Assembly: GCA_020845955.1 (NCBI GenBank)
Contig: JADLEU010000224.1
Span: 1 to 56,917 of the forward strand
DNA length: 56,917 nucleotides
Reading direction: 5' to 3'
Source: Anaerolineales bacterium
GTDB lineage: Bacteria > Chloroflexota > Anaerolineae > Anaerolineales > UBA6663
Part shown: positions 1 through 8,895 of the stretch, one piece after another
Layout: the number at the start of each line of letters is the position of its first letter
How positions within the stretch are numbered: the first letter of the stretch is position 1
Position numbers and translations under genes: made by a program
Notes under the pieces: model-generated
The model's database searches: none
What the model saw: the letters and a program-made list of their open reading frames with translations, nothing else
What the model was told of the DNA's origin: nothing

Positions 1-696
1 GATCCAGCCGTAGCCGATCGCCAGCGCGGCCGCGATCAGCCCGATGACGGTCACCGGGATCAGGATCAGGGTAAAGGCCATCACGACCAGCAGCGCCGGT
101 CCGACAATGCCGGCCAGGAGTCCCATCGCCCCAGCGATGACGGGGTGGCCCACGGCAGCCTGCCCCACGCGGCCGACGGGCGCCGGCCGGCCGAGAACCA
201 GCCAATAGGCGATGCCGGCCAGGATCAGCGCCTGGGGCACGAGCCAGATCAGTTGGGCAGTCGACGACCGCGCGGGCGATAACTGGGCCGGCGACACGCC
301 GCTTGCGGTCCCGACCAACACCTGCCCCCGCACCGTGGCCTGCGGCGAGCGCCGGAGCGTGCCGCCCCCCACCCGCAAATCGCCATCAATCACGGCCTCT
401 GGTCCCAGGCGGAGCTCGCCACCAATAACGGAGAGGTCGCCGGCGATCTCGCCGTCCACGGCCAGTGCCCCGCTCAGCACGTAGGCGGGCCCGCTCACGC
501 GCGCGCCAGCCTCCAGGACGGCCTCGCCGTTGACGACAACCAGCGCCCCGTTGAGCGCCGCCCCGCTGGCGTAGCTGTGCCGTCCGTCCAACACGATCGT
601 GCCGCTGTAGGCCCCCCCGCCTTCGCCGGCCGGGGCGCAGCCGGCCAGCGGCAGCGCCGCCAGCAGAGCCAGCCCGATGAGCCAGCGGCGTTTCAC
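1..696 (-). CDS. bactofilin-like membrane lipoprotein (partial, runs off left edge)
   Basis: Reading leftward from a GTG at 696, the frame stays open to the window edge (232 codons). It opens with a short basic stretch, a hydrophobic segment and a lipobox-like LPLAGC at about residues 14-19, so a type II signal peptide is likely. Residues 35-120 carry repeating short hydrophobic/Gly/Asp strands (such as VDGEIAGDLSVIGGEL), the pattern of bactofilin / polymer-forming beta-helix proteins. Two or more membrane segments follow (residues about 150-232). The GTG overlaps the TGA of the upstream permease (GTGA), which supports the start and translational coupling. The role is unknown; envelope scaffold is an inference. 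The C-terminus is missing. Confidence 0.7.
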   Translation of the reverse strand, partial: MKRRWLIGLALLAALPLAGCAPAGEGGGAYSGTIVLDGRHSYASGAALNGALVVVNGEAVLEAGARVSGPAYVLSGALAVDGEIAGDLSVIGGELRLGPEAVIDGDLRVGGGTLRRSPQATVRGQVLVGTASGVSPAQLSPARSSTAQLIWLVPQALILAGIAYWLVLGRPAPVGRVGQAAVGHPVIAGAMGLLAGIVGPALLVVMAFTLILIPVTVIGLIAAALAIGYGWI

Positions 697-2021
697 GTCT
701 TGCGCCTGCCGGCAGCGCGGCCAGCAGGCAGCTTGCGGACCCGGGCCGGCGGGGCGAAAAAGATCAGCAGCAGCACGGCCAGGAAGAACAGCAGCGCCAG
801 CGCGTCCACGATGCGCAGGTGCAGATCCAGCGGCACCCCCTTCAGCCGCAGCTGCAGTGCCAGCGCCGTGCTGACGAAGGTGGCTGTCCAGCCCGACAGG
901 GCGACGCCCACCGCGCTGTTGGCGCTGATGGTGTCGGGCGTGGAAACGTCGGCCCAAAGCGCAAAGTTGAGCACGGTATAGAGGCTGACCGCCACGGCAT
1001 AGAGCAGCGCCTGCCCGAGCACCGGCTGGCCGGCGCCTGCCGCGGCCGCGCGGGCGGCGAAGGTGTACATCAGGTGCACCAGGGCAAAGAGGCCGAAGAC
1101 CCACAGGAACAGCTCCTTCTCGTCGAGGGCCGTGTACAGCACACCGGCGATGAGGGCGGCCAGCGCGTGGGCGAGCCCGATGGCCAGCCGCGGCCCCAGG
1201 TGTGGGGACTGCCAGGCGGCCTCGAAGAAGACGGGAGTCTCGGCCAGGCGCAGGAACCCCAGGCTGTCCACGAAGTAGATACCGAACATCAAGCCGATCC
1301 ACACCAGCAGGCGGCGCCGTACCCGCGGCCGGCCGGCCTGGTCGGGGCGCACGAAGCGCCCCTGGCCGTAGGCGGGCTGCACGTGTTGGATCGCCAGCCG
1401 GTCCGCCAGAGGCAGCGGCAGCCAGGCCAACGCGCCCAGCGCGGCCAGGCCGGCCAGCATGAGCGGCAGGAGGAAGGCCCTGAAAGCGCCAATGGTCCAA
1501 CTGGCTGAGAGCGCCGCGGCCGCAAGGTAGGCGCCCGCCGTGATCGCGGCGCCGATCAACCCGCGCCAGCGCACCGGCGCCAGGTCCACGGCCAGGCTGA
1601 AGGTGGCGGGCACCCCAATCCCGAGCGCAATCGACGCCAGCACAATCCAGGCGGTGAAGGCCGGCGGACTGCCGACGGAGGGCGCCAGGGCCGTCAGCAG
1701 GGTCTGCGCCGCCACCACCCCAAACGCCAGGCGCAGCTTGGCGCGCAGGTCACGGCTCCAGCCTTGTCGGCGCATCAGCCCGCCGGCGAGCAGGGCGGCC
1801 GCCGCGGTGATGCCGGCCAGCAGCGCCATGTTGGCCGCAACGGCCTGCGCGCTCATCCCCACCAGGCGCGTGCCGAGGTCCAGCAGGCCAAACTGAATGA
1901 AGGTGAGGTTGTAGTAGTAGCCCGCGGCCATCAGGCCGGCGAAGAACAGCATCCCGGCCAGCGGCGCCCAACTGCCAGCGCTGCGGTCCCACAGGGTAGG
2001 GCGCAAGTGCTTCATGCGCAA
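693..2021 (-). CDS. MFS-like multi-spanning membrane transporter
   Basis: 442 residues, strongly hydrophobic, with about 12 predicted membrane spans and a basic cytoplasmic loop near residues 205-235 that separates two halves of about six spans, the usual major facilitator layout. A loop with RRQGWSRDLRAKLR after the second or third span resembles the MFS basic loop. The C-terminus is very basic (RKLPAGRAAGRRK). The substrate cannot be read from the sequence. It lies downstream of the response regulator on the same strand and overlaps the following lipoprotein gene by 4 bp, so the four minus-strand genes from 5306 to the left edge probably form one transcription unit. Confidence 0.6.
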   Translation of the reverse strand: MRMKHLRPTLWDRSAGSWAPLAGMLFFAGLMAAGYYYNLTFIQFGLLDLGTRLVGMSAQAVAANMALLAGITAAAALLAGGLMRRQGWSRDLRAKLRLAFGVVAAQTLLTALAPSVGSPPAFTAWIVLASIALGIGVPATFSLAVDLAPVRWRGLIGAAITAGAYLAAAALSASWTIGAFRAFLLPLMLAGLAALGALAWLPLPLADRLAIQHVQPAYGQGRFVRPDQAGRPRVRRRLLVWIGLMFGIYFVDSLGFLRLAETPVFFEAAWQSPHLGPRLAIGLAHALAALIAGVLYTALDEKELFLWVFGLFALVHLMYTFAARAAAAGAGQPVLGQALLYAVAVSLYTVLNFALWADVSTPDTISANSAVGVALSGWTATFVSTALALQLRLKGVPLDLHLRIVDALALLFFLAVLLLIFFAPPARVRKLPAGRAAGRRKT

Positions 2022-2031
2022 CCCGTTCCGC

Positions 2032-2676
2032 TCAGACCACGATGTGGCTCTGCACCGCTAGCGCCACCGCCTCGGTGCGGCTGGCCACGCCCAGTTTGGA
2101 CAGGATGCTGCTGACGTGAAACTTGGCCGTCGAAGCGCTGATGACCAACCGCCTGGCGATCTCGGTGTTGTTGAGGCCGCGCGCCATCAGGGCCAGCACT
2201 TCGCGCTCGCGCGGCGTCAGGTCGTGGCCGGGCGGCGGCGGCGCCTGCGTGGCCCGAATGAGCGCCTGGGCTGCCTCGGGCGCCAGGGTGGGCCGGCCGG
2301 CATGGGCGGCGTGGATGGCGCTCGCCAGCTCCGCCGCGCTGACGTTCTTGAGCAGGTAGCCGATGGCGCCCGCCTTAAGCGCGCCCTGCACCAGGTCTTG
2401 CTCGCGGAAGCTGGTCAGGGCGATTACCTGAATTGCCGGGCACGCTTCGCGGATGTGGCGCGTGGCCGTGGCGCCGTCCATCCCGGGCATCACCAGGTCC
2501 ATCAGCACCACGTCCGGCCGCAACTGCCGGCACAGGCTGACCGCCTCCGGCCCGTCGCGGGCCTCCCCAACCAGCGCCAACGCCTCCCCTTCCGCCAGCA
2601 GGAAATCCGCCAGTCCGCGGCGCACGACCGTATGGTCGTCCACGATCAGGACGCGAATGGGGATGTCTTCTGTCAT
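2032..2676 (-). CDS. NarL/LuxR-family response regulator
   Basis: Two-domain transcription factor. The receiver domain has the acidic pair in VLIVDDH, the phospho-acceptor Asp in VVLMDLVMPGMDG, the Thr/Ser in ALTSF and the Lys in GYLLKN. The C-terminal LuxR-type helix-turn-helix begins LTPREREVLALMARGL and includes the recognition helix around SASTAKFHVSSIL. I chose the ATG at 2676 because it overlaps the TGA of the kinase gene by one base (TGATG); an in-frame start 15 bases upstream is possible. Phosphorylation by the adjacent histidine kinase is the expected input. The target genes are unknown, though the permease and lipoprotein downstream are candidates. Confidence 0.93.
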   Translation of the reverse strand: MTEDIPIRVLIVDDHTVVRRGLADFLLAEGEALALVGEARDGPEAVSLCRQLRPDVVLMDLVMPGMDGATATRHIREACPAIQVIALTSFREQDLVQGALKAGAIGYLLKNVSAAELASAIHAAHAGRPTLAPEAAQALIRATQAPPPPGHDLTPREREVLALMARGLNNTEIARRLVISASTAKFHVSSILSKLGVASRTEAVALAVQSHIVV

Positions 2677-5306
2677 CACGCCTCCTTCCACTCGACCCGG
2701 ACACTCGTCCCGGTCCCCGGGCGGCTCTCCACCGCCAGGGTGGCGCCGATGGACTCGGCGCGCTCACGCATGATGCGCAGACCCAGGTGATCGCGTAGAT
2801 TGGCCAGCGGCTCAAAGCCGCGGCCGTCGTCGCGAACGGCAAGACGCGCCACGCCGGCTGCGACGCTGAGCGACACCGTGGCGCGCGTTGCGTTGGCGTG
2901 CTTGGCGACGTTGTTCAGCGCTTCCTGCGCGATACGGTAGAGCGCCACCTGCGCCTCGGGCGCGAACGCTCGTTCGGCTCCGCCCTCGACCTGCACCTCA
3001 ATCGGCACGCCCGCGCGCCCCACGATCGCCTGGGCCAGCTGGCGGAGCAGATCGGCCAGGCTGCTTTCGGTCAGCGCGGCCGGGCGCAGCTCCAGCAGCA
3101 GCGTGCGCATCTCGGCCAGCGCGCCGCGCGTCAGCTCGCGCAGCGCCTCCAGCCGCTGCCGGCCCACGTCCGGATCGCGTTCCCACAATTTGGGCAGCGC
3201 CTCGGCCGTCAGGCTGGCCGAAAACAGCGTCTGCGTCACGGCATCGTGCAGGTCGCGCGCCAGGCGGTCGCGCTCGGCCGCCACGGCGCTGGCCTGGGCC
3301 TGCCGCGCCAGGGCGGCTTCGTCCTGCTTCTGTTCGGTGATGTCCTGGCTCGCGCCGACCAGCCGCACGATGCGGCCAGTCTGGTCACGCACGGGGGCCA
3401 GTGTGGTCCGGAAGGTGCGGATCCGGCCCGTGTCCCAATACGGCGCGGGGCCGCTTTCCTCGTACTCGATCGGCTGGCCCGCCACGACGCAATCGCGATA
3501 GTGCCGCGAAACGGACTCTGCCACCTCGGGCGCCAGCAATTCGTCGAGCGTCTTGCCTTCGATTTGCTCGCGGCTCACGCCCGAACCGCGCTGGTGGGCC
3601 GGGTTGGTGGTGATCACCCGAAACGAGCTCTCGGGCGACACGTCGATCAGAAACAGCTGCAGCGGCGAGTTTTCGAACACCTCGGCGTACAGCGCCTGGC
3701 TGAGGTGCAGCGCCGCCTCGGTGCGCCGGTGCTCGGCCGCCTCTCGACGCAAGGCCTCGTTGGCCGCGGCCAACTCGCGCGTGCGCGCCTGCACCCGCTG
3801 CTCCAGGTTCTGGCTGGCGTGCTGGAGCGCCACGAGCGCCCGGCGGTGCTCGATGGCCACTCCGACCAGGTGCGCCGCGGTCTCGATCGTGCTCAACTCG
3901 GCTTCGGTCGGGGCGCGCGGCTGCCGGTAATACATCGCGAACGTGCCGGCCACCGCGCCGTCCGGCGCCAACACCGGCTGTGACCAGCAGGCGCGCAGAC
4001 CGTGCTGCAGGCCCAACTCGCGCAGCCCCGCCCAGCGCGGATCCACGGCGATGTCCTCGACGATGACGCGCTGGCGGTGGTAGCAGGCCGTGCCGCACGA
4101 GCCCGCCTGCGGCCCAATGGCCAGGCCCTCGATCGATTCCACGTACGCCTTTGGCAGACTCGCCGACGCGCCAATGTGCAGGCGCAAACCGTCGGGGTCC
4201 AGCAGCAGGATCAGGCCCAGCATGCCCGGCCACTGCTCTTCGATCAGGCTCACCAGCGTGTGCAGGGTTTCGTAGAAATCGCCGCCGGCGGCCAGCAGTT
4301 CCAGGAAGCGCCGCTGGCCGGCCTGAACCGCCAGCGCGCGTTTGTGCTCAAGCGCATTGATCAGGATATCGCCCACCGGGCGGAGCAGCCGCTGCTGAGC
4401 GCCGGTCCACGCCCGTGGGCCGCGCGCGCTTTCCAGGCCCAGAAAGCCGGCCAGGCTGCCGCCATAGGTGACCGGCGCCACCAGCGCCGAGCAGAGGCCC
4501 AGGCCATGGAGCAGCGCCTTCTCGGCTGCTGCGGCAGCCGGCAGATCGTCAACACGCTCCACCGCCACGACCTCGCGGCGTTTCAGGCGTTCCAGCAGCC
4601 AGGGGAATTCAGCCGCCGGCCGCTGCTGCCACCCGTCCAGGCCAGGAGCGGCGCCGGCCGCGCGCCATGCGTGGGTCCGCGTCACACGGCTGGCATCGCC
4701 CGACAAAAGGCTGATGAAGCTCCGATCGGCGGCCGTGGCCTCACCCACCAGCCGCAGCGCGTGCTGGATGGCCGTGTCCACCTGCTCCGGCCCCAGGTCG
4801 ATGAAAACGGTTGAGATGCTGGCGATCAGCCGCTCGAATTCCAGTCGTTCTTGCAGCGCCTGTTCAGCGGCCTGTTGGGCTGTGACGTCGACCACCATGC
4901 CATCGAAGTAGGCCGGCTGCCCGTTTGCGTCCAGAACCGGGTGCGAAATGGTGCGGACCCAAAGCCAGGCCTGCCGATGGGGGTGGTAGACGCGGACGAC
5001 CTGGTCGTAGGGCTCGCCCTGCTGCCAAGCGCGGCGGTTGGCTTCGCGCACGCGGGGCAGGTCGTCGGGATGGAGGTTGTCGAACCAGGCTTCGAAGCGG
5101 TAGGGGTCCTCAATGCCCGCCAGATCGCGCAATGACGGGCTGACCAGCACGACCCGGCCGCCATAGGCGCTGTTCGGATCTACGGCCACCCGGTAGATGG
5201 CGAAGCCGATGGCGCTTTCCATCAGCGCCCCCCAATGCGCTTCGCTCCCCAGCCCGGCGGGGCCGGCCTGGGTCTGCGCATGCCGGGTTGGCTGAGCGCT
5301 GGTCAT
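2676..5306 (-). CDS. PAS-GAF-GAF-PAS sensor histidine kinase (HisKA_3 type)
   Basis: 876-residue soluble sensor kinase. Domains in order: PAS with PAC (about 30-150, ending in the typical VDVTAQQAAEQAL), GAF (about 165-325), GAF (about 340-490, two Cys in GSCGTACYH), coiled coil (about 495-540), PAS (about 545-665), HisKA_3 dimerisation domain with phospho-His at about 687 (ARDLHDAVTQ) and HATPase with N-box QEALNNVAKHAN near 795 and G1 box DDGRGF near 826. No transmembrane segment, so it should sense a cytoplasmic cue. It lies directly upstream of, and overlaps, its NarL-type partner. The two cysteines in GAF2 could sense redox state, but this is only a guess. Confidence 0.93.
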   Translation of the reverse strand: MTSAQPTRHAQTQAGPAGLGSEAHWGALMESAIGFAIYRVAVDPNSAYGGRVVLVSPSLRDLAGIEDPYRFEAWFDNLHPDDLPRVREANRRAWQQGEPYDQVVRVYHPHRQAWLWVRTISHPVLDANGQPAYFDGMVVDVTAQQAAEQALQERLEFERLIASISTVFIDLGPEQVDTAIQHALRLVGEATAADRSFISLLSGDASRVTRTHAWRAAGAAPGLDGWQQRPAAEFPWLLERLKRREVVAVERVDDLPAAAAAEKALLHGLGLCSALVAPVTYGGSLAGFLGLESARGPRAWTGAQQRLLRPVGDILINALEHKRALAVQAGQRRFLELLAAGGDFYETLHTLVSLIEEQWPGMLGLILLLDPDGLRLHIGASASLPKAYVESIEGLAIGPQAGSCGTACYHRQRVIVEDIAVDPRWAGLRELGLQHGLRACWSQPVLAPDGAVAGTFAMYYRQPRAPTEAELSTIETAAHLVGVAIEHRRALVALQHASQNLEQRVQARTRELAAANEALRREAAEHRRTEAALHLSQALYAEVFENSPLQLFLIDVSPESSFRVITTNPAHQRGSGVSREQIEGKTLDELLAPEVAESVSRHYRDCVVAGQPIEYEESGPAPYWDTGRIRTFRTTLAPVRDQTGRIVRLVGASQDITEQKQDEAALARQAQASAVAAERDRLARDLHDAVTQTLFSASLTAEALPKLWERDPDVGRQRLEALRELTRGALAEMRTLLLELRPAALTESSLADLLRQLAQAIVGRAGVPIEVQVEGGAERAFAPEAQVALYRIAQEALNNVAKHANATRATVSLSVAAGVARLAVRDDGRGFEPLANLRDHLGLRIMRERAESIGATLAVESRPGTGTSVRVEWKEA

Positions 5307-5599
5307 GTGGTATCACGCTGGCAGGCCATCCCGGGCCGGCCTTCAGAACTTCTGCCAGGCAAGGCGGGTCCTCCCGTCTGGAGGGTAGCACAGCCAGCCG
5401 AGAAGTTGTCTGACAAAGGTCACGTGCTGCGCATGACAGTTGTCGTGACGTTTCGGGCACTGGTCATTTGGCCAGGCGCGAGTCTCTGTGCCTGGCGGGC
5501 GCAGGGCCGCCGCGGCGCCGGTATGCTGAAGCCAGCCTGGGTGCCGGCGCTGCAACGCGGCGCCGGGAGCGCGGTCTGCCAGCGGGAGACGAGATCCAA

Positions 5600-6439
5600 A
5601 TGCGAACGCACGCCTGGAGGATTGATGGGCTGAGGGGCCTTGGCCTCGGCCTGCTGCTCAGCAGCGTCCTGTTCGTGTTCAGCAGCCGCCTGGAGGCATT
5701 TATCGGCGTGCTGGCGGGCGGCGCCGTTGGGCTGGCGCTGGGCGTGTGGCGCGAGCGCCGCGGCCGCGCGGGCGGCCGGCCAGCCGCCGCGCCGCGCCCG
5801 ATGCCGCCTTCAGCGCCGCCTGGCCGGCCTGGCCGGTTGGTCCACCCGCGGTTGGCGGTGCGCTTTGGCAGCCTCCTGGCGATTGGGCTGCTCGTCTTCG
5901 TCTCGGCCTGGGCGCTGGGCTATTGGGGCTTGCCGGAGGGGCTGCTGCGCGGCCGCAACGCCGCCGCCGTCCTGGCCGGCCAGGCCGCCGCCCCCAGCTT
6001 TGTCCGCGAATGGGGCCGGCTGCTGGCCGTCAATCTGCTGATGGGGTCGATCATCGCGCTCGCAAACGGCCTGTTGCGCGTCAACGGACTGCCGTTGGGC
6101 TACCTGATCCCGCTGGTGTGGTTCGGCATGTATGGCCTGACCCTGGGCACCAACTCGTTTGCCATCCCCCTGCCCGCGCGCATGGCGCCCTCCCTGGCGG
6201 TGTTGGGCCGGTCGGGCCTGTACGAATTAGCGGCTTTCACATTGGCGGCAGCGGCCACGAGCGGCCTGTCACGTTACACCCTCAGGCGATTATTCGTGAC
6301 CAGCCCAGAGCCCGTGACCGAGGGCCGTTCCAGCCTGGCCGCGCCTGGCGTGTGGGCGCCGCTGTTGGCCGCGGGGCTGCTGCTGGCCGCCGCCAACGCC
6401 TGGGAGGCCTGGCAGATCGTGGCTCGGGCGGGCGGGTGA
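5600..6439 (+). CDS. polytopic membrane protein, possibly SpoIIM-like
   Basis: Start chosen at the ATG at 5600 (MRTHAWRIDGLRG), because sequence upstream in the same frame is Arg-rich and looks non-coding. 279 residues: two N-terminal hydrophobic segments, an Ala/Pro/Arg linker (about residues 50-80), then about four further spans. The stretch with ELAAFTLAAAATSGLSR near residue 215 resembles the 'G-ELPAI-AG-AG--LG' end of stage II sporulation M / DUF95 proteins, but this is a weak resemblance. The next gene has a similar layout, suggesting a related pair. Function unknown. Confidence 0.55.
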   Translation: MRTHAWRIDGLRGLGLGLLLSSVLFVFSSRLEAFIGVLAGGAVGLALGVWRERRGRAGGRPAAAPRPMPPSAPPGRPGRLVHPRLAVRFGSLLAIGLLVFVSAWALGYWGLPEGLLRGRNAAAVLAGQAAAPSFVREWGRLLAVNLLMGSIIALANGLLRVNGLPLGYLIPLVWFGMYGLTLGTNSFAIPLPARMAPSLAVLGRSGLYELAAFTLAAAATSGLSRYTLRRLFVTSPEPVTEGRSSLAAPGVWAPLLAAGLLLAAANAWEAWQIVARAGG

Positions 6440-6471
6440 GGCTGAGCGATGGAAACGGCCGGGAGGCAAGC

Positions 6472-7041
6472 ATGAAGAGCCTGTTTGACGGCGATGCGCT
6501 GGCGCGCTTCGCCCGGCTGTGGCTGCTGTTCATGGCCGTCACCTGGACGGTGTTTGGCGCCGGTGTGCTCACGCATGGGCAGGCCTGGCTAGGCGTGCCC
6601 GTCATCGAGCGCCAGGTCGGCTGGCCGGTGCTGGGCACGATCCTGGGGCACAACCTGCTGCTGCTGGCCCTCATCGCCGGCGGCAACCTGTTCGTGCGCT
6701 TCGGCACGCTCACGCCCGGCCTGGTCATCCTGCTGGTCCAGGCGGTCGTCATCGGCTGGACGGCCGGCGCCAACCGTTTTGCCGAGCCGTTTGCCAGCGT
6801 GGCGGCGGCCAACCTGGCTTTTGTGCGCGTCGGGTTGTGGGAGACCACGGCCTACGTGCTGATTTGCGCGGCCACCCTGCCGAAGTCGTTGTACGTCGCC
6901 AGCGCCTTCCCCGCGCGACAGTGGGCCGAGACGCGGTCCCTGCGCAGCGTCGCGCCAACGCTACCCGAAGCGCTGATGGCCGGCGCGGCGGTGGCGTGTG
7001 TGCTAGGGGCGGCGTGGGTGGAGGCCTTTCCCCGTGCTTAG
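6472..7041 (+). CDS. small polytopic membrane protein, paired with preceding gene
   Basis: 189 residues with four to five hydrophobic spans. The ATG at 6472 follows a good Shine-Dalgarno (GGGAGG, 6461-6466) and lies 32 bases after the preceding stop, so the two genes are probably co-transcribed. The segment GLVILLVQAVVIGWTAGANRF followed by LWETTAYVLICAATL echoes the preceding protein's GLTLGTNSF...GLYELAAFTLAAA, which hints at a shared fold or an ancient duplication. A possible SpoIIM/DUF95 relation is tentative. Confidence 0.55.
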   Translation: MKSLFDGDALARFARLWLLFMAVTWTVFGAGVLTHGQAWLGVPVIERQVGWPVLGTILGHNLLLLALIAGGNLFVRFGTLTPGLVILLVQAVVIGWTAGANRFAEPFASVAAANLAFVRVGLWETTAYVLICAATLPKSLYVASAFPARQWAETRSLRSVAPTLPEALMAGAAVACVLGAAWVEAFPRA

Positions 7042-7095
7042 GCGGGCCTTCCCAGGCGGCGTCAGGGGCGGCAGCACAGGGCGGGGTAGGTGACC

Positions 7096-7530
7096 ATGCG
7101 CATCTTGTTGGCCGGCGGCCAGCCCGAGGCGAGAGCGTCGCTGCGCCTGCTCCTGGAGGCCACGGGCGGCGACGCCGGGTGGGCGGTCGCGGGCGAGGCG
7201 GCGGCCGGCCAGGACGTGCTGGCCCAGGCCCAGGCCCTTGAGCCCGACGTGGTGCTGCTGGATTGGGAATTGCCGGGCACGGGCCGCGCGGATGGGTCAC
7301 CGGCGTCGAGCACGCCAGCCTTGCTGCTGGCCGCCTTGCGGGCGGTCTGCCCCGCGGTTAAGGTCGTGGCGCTCAGCGTCCGGCCCGAGGCGAGCGCCGA
7401 GGCCCAGCGGGCGGGGGCTGACGCATTTGTCGGCAAAGGGGAAGGCGCCGGGTTGGTCCTGGACGCGCTGCGCGCCCTGAAGCCTGAATCCCGCCGTGGA
7501 TTCGCAGACCGCCTTGACCTGTCAGGCTGA
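7096..7530 (+). CDS. stand-alone response-regulator receiver domain
   Basis: About 144 residues that make up a single CheY-like domain with no output domain. The phospho-acceptor Asp is in VVLLDWELPG, the Thr/Ser position in VVALSV and the Lys in ADAFVGKGEG. The paired acidic residues near the N-terminus are replaced (ILLAGGQPEA), so magnesium binding and phosphorylation may be impaired. ATG at 7096 is preferred because GGGGTAGG (7083-7090) sits at Shine-Dalgarno distance; a GTG at 7090 is the alternative. It follows the two membrane genes by about 55 bases, so it may regulate or accompany them. Confidence 0.65.
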   Translation: MRILLAGGQPEARASLRLLLEATGGDAGWAVAGEAAAGQDVLAQAQALEPDVVLLDWELPGTGRADGSPASSTPALLLAALRAVCPAVKVVALSVRPEASAEAQRAGADAFVGKGEGAGLVLDALRALKPESRRGFADRLDLSG

Positions 7531-7639
7531 CGCCGCAGCAACTGCTCCCTGCTTCCCGATCGGCCGCGCGCGAGCAGCCTCTCGCCGCTTCAGCCCGGTC
7601 TTCAGCCCCGCGCCCGCCGCCTGGCCGCCGATGCCGGGC

Positions 7640-7803
7640 GCCTGCGCCGAACGCGCCCCACCGCCGCTCACACCGGGCAGGCCTTCATCACCCCTGACCT
7701 CCTGTCTCTCGCACAGGACGTCATTGGAAATCCCCCGCACGACAAGCTGATCCGCGGCCTCATGACGACCATGACGCTCGGCCCCGCGCGCAGTAGGCGC
7801 TAG
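7640..7803 (+). pseudogene. possible C-terminal gene remnant
   Basis: The 269 bases between the receiver gene and the next minus-strand gene hold no full gene. One plus-strand frame ending at TAG 7801-7803 reads like a protein tail (ITPDLLSLAQDVIG, HDKLIRGLMTTMT) without the Pro/Arg-rich look of shadow frames. It has no start or Shine-Dalgarno. It may be the end of a deleted gene; I do not recognise the family. Confidence 0.2.
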
Positions 7804-8333
7804 CCGATCGGCTCGACGCTGACCAGTTTGCCGCTGGCGGGCAAGTAGTAGGCTCGGTAGACGCGGCCGGGCTGGAAGGCGTCGAAGGCGGCGCGCGGGA
7901 TGTCGAAGGAGTGGTCCGAGCCGAACTGAACCGTATAGCGGGTGTCACTGCGCCCTCGCAGGGTGCGCGTAATGGCGGCCGTGCTCGCCTGGCCGACCTG
8001 CTGGCCGACGGCGCCGGCCAGGGCGTCGCGCAGCAGCGCGCGGGCGGTCCACAGCGCCGTCGAGCCCAGCAGGAACAGGGGCAGCGCCGCGCACAGCAGG
8101 ACAATCCACGGCTCAGCGCGCGGTGGGCCGGGCGTCGCCAGTAGCCAGATCAAGAAACCAACCGGAAAGAGCAGTGTCAGGCCGATGAAGGCCAGGTAGA
8201 TCAGCAGCAGGGCCAGGCGCTGGCGGCGTGCCAGGCGGCCGGCTCGGTTGGCCTCCAGGTCTTCCAGGCGAAAGGCGAGGGCCGCGGCCAGCGCGCGCGC
8301 CAACTCGGGGTGGGCGGCAGTCGGGACGGCCAT
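7800..8333 (-). CDS. hypothetical membrane protein
   Basis: 177 residues. A charged N-terminal helix (about 1-40) is followed by two hydrophobic segments (about 42-66 and 75-98), then a soluble C-terminal region with short beta-like strands (RYTVQFGSDHSFDIP, VYRAYYLPASGKLVSVEP). The C-terminal region reads like a small beta-barrel, similar to parts of NfeD/DUF-type membrane proteins, but I cannot name the family. A perfect TATAAT on the minus strand (8345-8340) lies six bases upstream of the ATG, suggesting a leaderless transcript. Confidence 0.6.
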   Translation of the reverse strand: MAVPTAAHPELARALAAALAFRLEDLEANRAGRLARRQRLALLLIYLAFIGLTLLFPVGFLIWLLATPGPPRAEPWIVLLCAALPLFLLGSTALWTARALLRDALAGAVGQQVGQASTAAITRTLRGRSDTRYTVQFGSDHSFDIPRAAFDAFQPGRVYRAYYLPASGKLVSVEPIG

Positions 8334-8339
8334 GCCGCG

Positions 8340-8345
8340 ATTATA
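8340..8345 (-). promoter_or_regulatory. -10 element TATAAT, leaderless-type promoter
   Basis: Reverse complement reads TATAAT, a perfect sigma-70-type -10 box, with only six bases between it and the ATG at 8333. Transcription would begin at or within a base or two of the start codon. No convincing -35 box is visible. The same spacing recurs at 20865, 22423 and 48706. Confidence 0.5.
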
Positions 8346-8361
8346 CGTGGTTTGGGCGGCG

Positions 8362-8880
8362 TCAGACGATGGCCTGCACCCCGGCCGTGATGGCGCCGGC
8401 CAGCAACGCCACGATTAGGCAGAAGACCAGACCCTTGAGAAAGGCGCGGAAATGGAAGCCATGGTCGCGGTAGCCGGCCATTCCCTCGGTGCCGGGCAGC
8501 ACGATCAGGCGCGGCTGCCAGGTGACGAAGACCAGCCAATCGATGATGAGCAGATCGACCAGGTTGAAGACCAGCGCCATGGCAAAGACGGCGACGACGG
8601 CGTTGGCAAAGTTGATGGCGAGGCCGGCCGCGGGCAGCGTCGCTACGGCCGCCGTGAAAGCGGCCAGCATGACGCCGAGAAAGGGCAGGGCGATGAGCTT
8701 CTTCTGCCGCTGTCTGCGTGCGTCGGGTGGTCCAACCTTGGCCTTGATGTCGGGCGGGTAATCGCCGGCCCAGATGGCCGGGTTCCAGACCATGCTGAGG
8801 AGCATGATGGCCATAAGCGCGGCGCTCATAAGCAGGCCGTAAAGGATGCTGTGCTGGAGGAGGGGCAGGAAGGTAGACAT
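8362..8880 (-). CDS. hypothetical membrane protein behind a regulated promoter
   Basis: 172 residues with about four to five spans (11-31, 68-90, 92-120, 145-170) and a short charged loop (DIKAKVGPPDARRQRQKK) between the first and second. No family recognised. The gene is preceded by one of the clearest promoters in the window, overlapped by an inverted repeat that resembles DtxR/MntR-family operators, so it may respond to a metal ion or another ligand. Confidence 0.6.
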   Translation of the reverse strand: MSTFLPLLQHSILYGLLMSAALMAIMLLSMVWNPAIWAGDYPPDIKAKVGPPDARRQRQKKLIALPFLGVMLAAFTAAVATLPAAGLAINFANAVVAVFAMALVFNLVDLLIIDWLVFVTWQPRLIVLPGTEGMAGYRDHGFHFRAFLKGLVFCLIVALLAGAITAGVQAIV

Positions 8881-8895
8881 GACGGCCTCCGCTAT

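Noticed and set aside
2898-3983. 361-codon plus-strand frame inside the histidine kinase gene
   Set aside because: Opposite a protein with complete PAS, HisKA_3 and HATPase motifs; its own text is Arg/Gln/Ala-rich.
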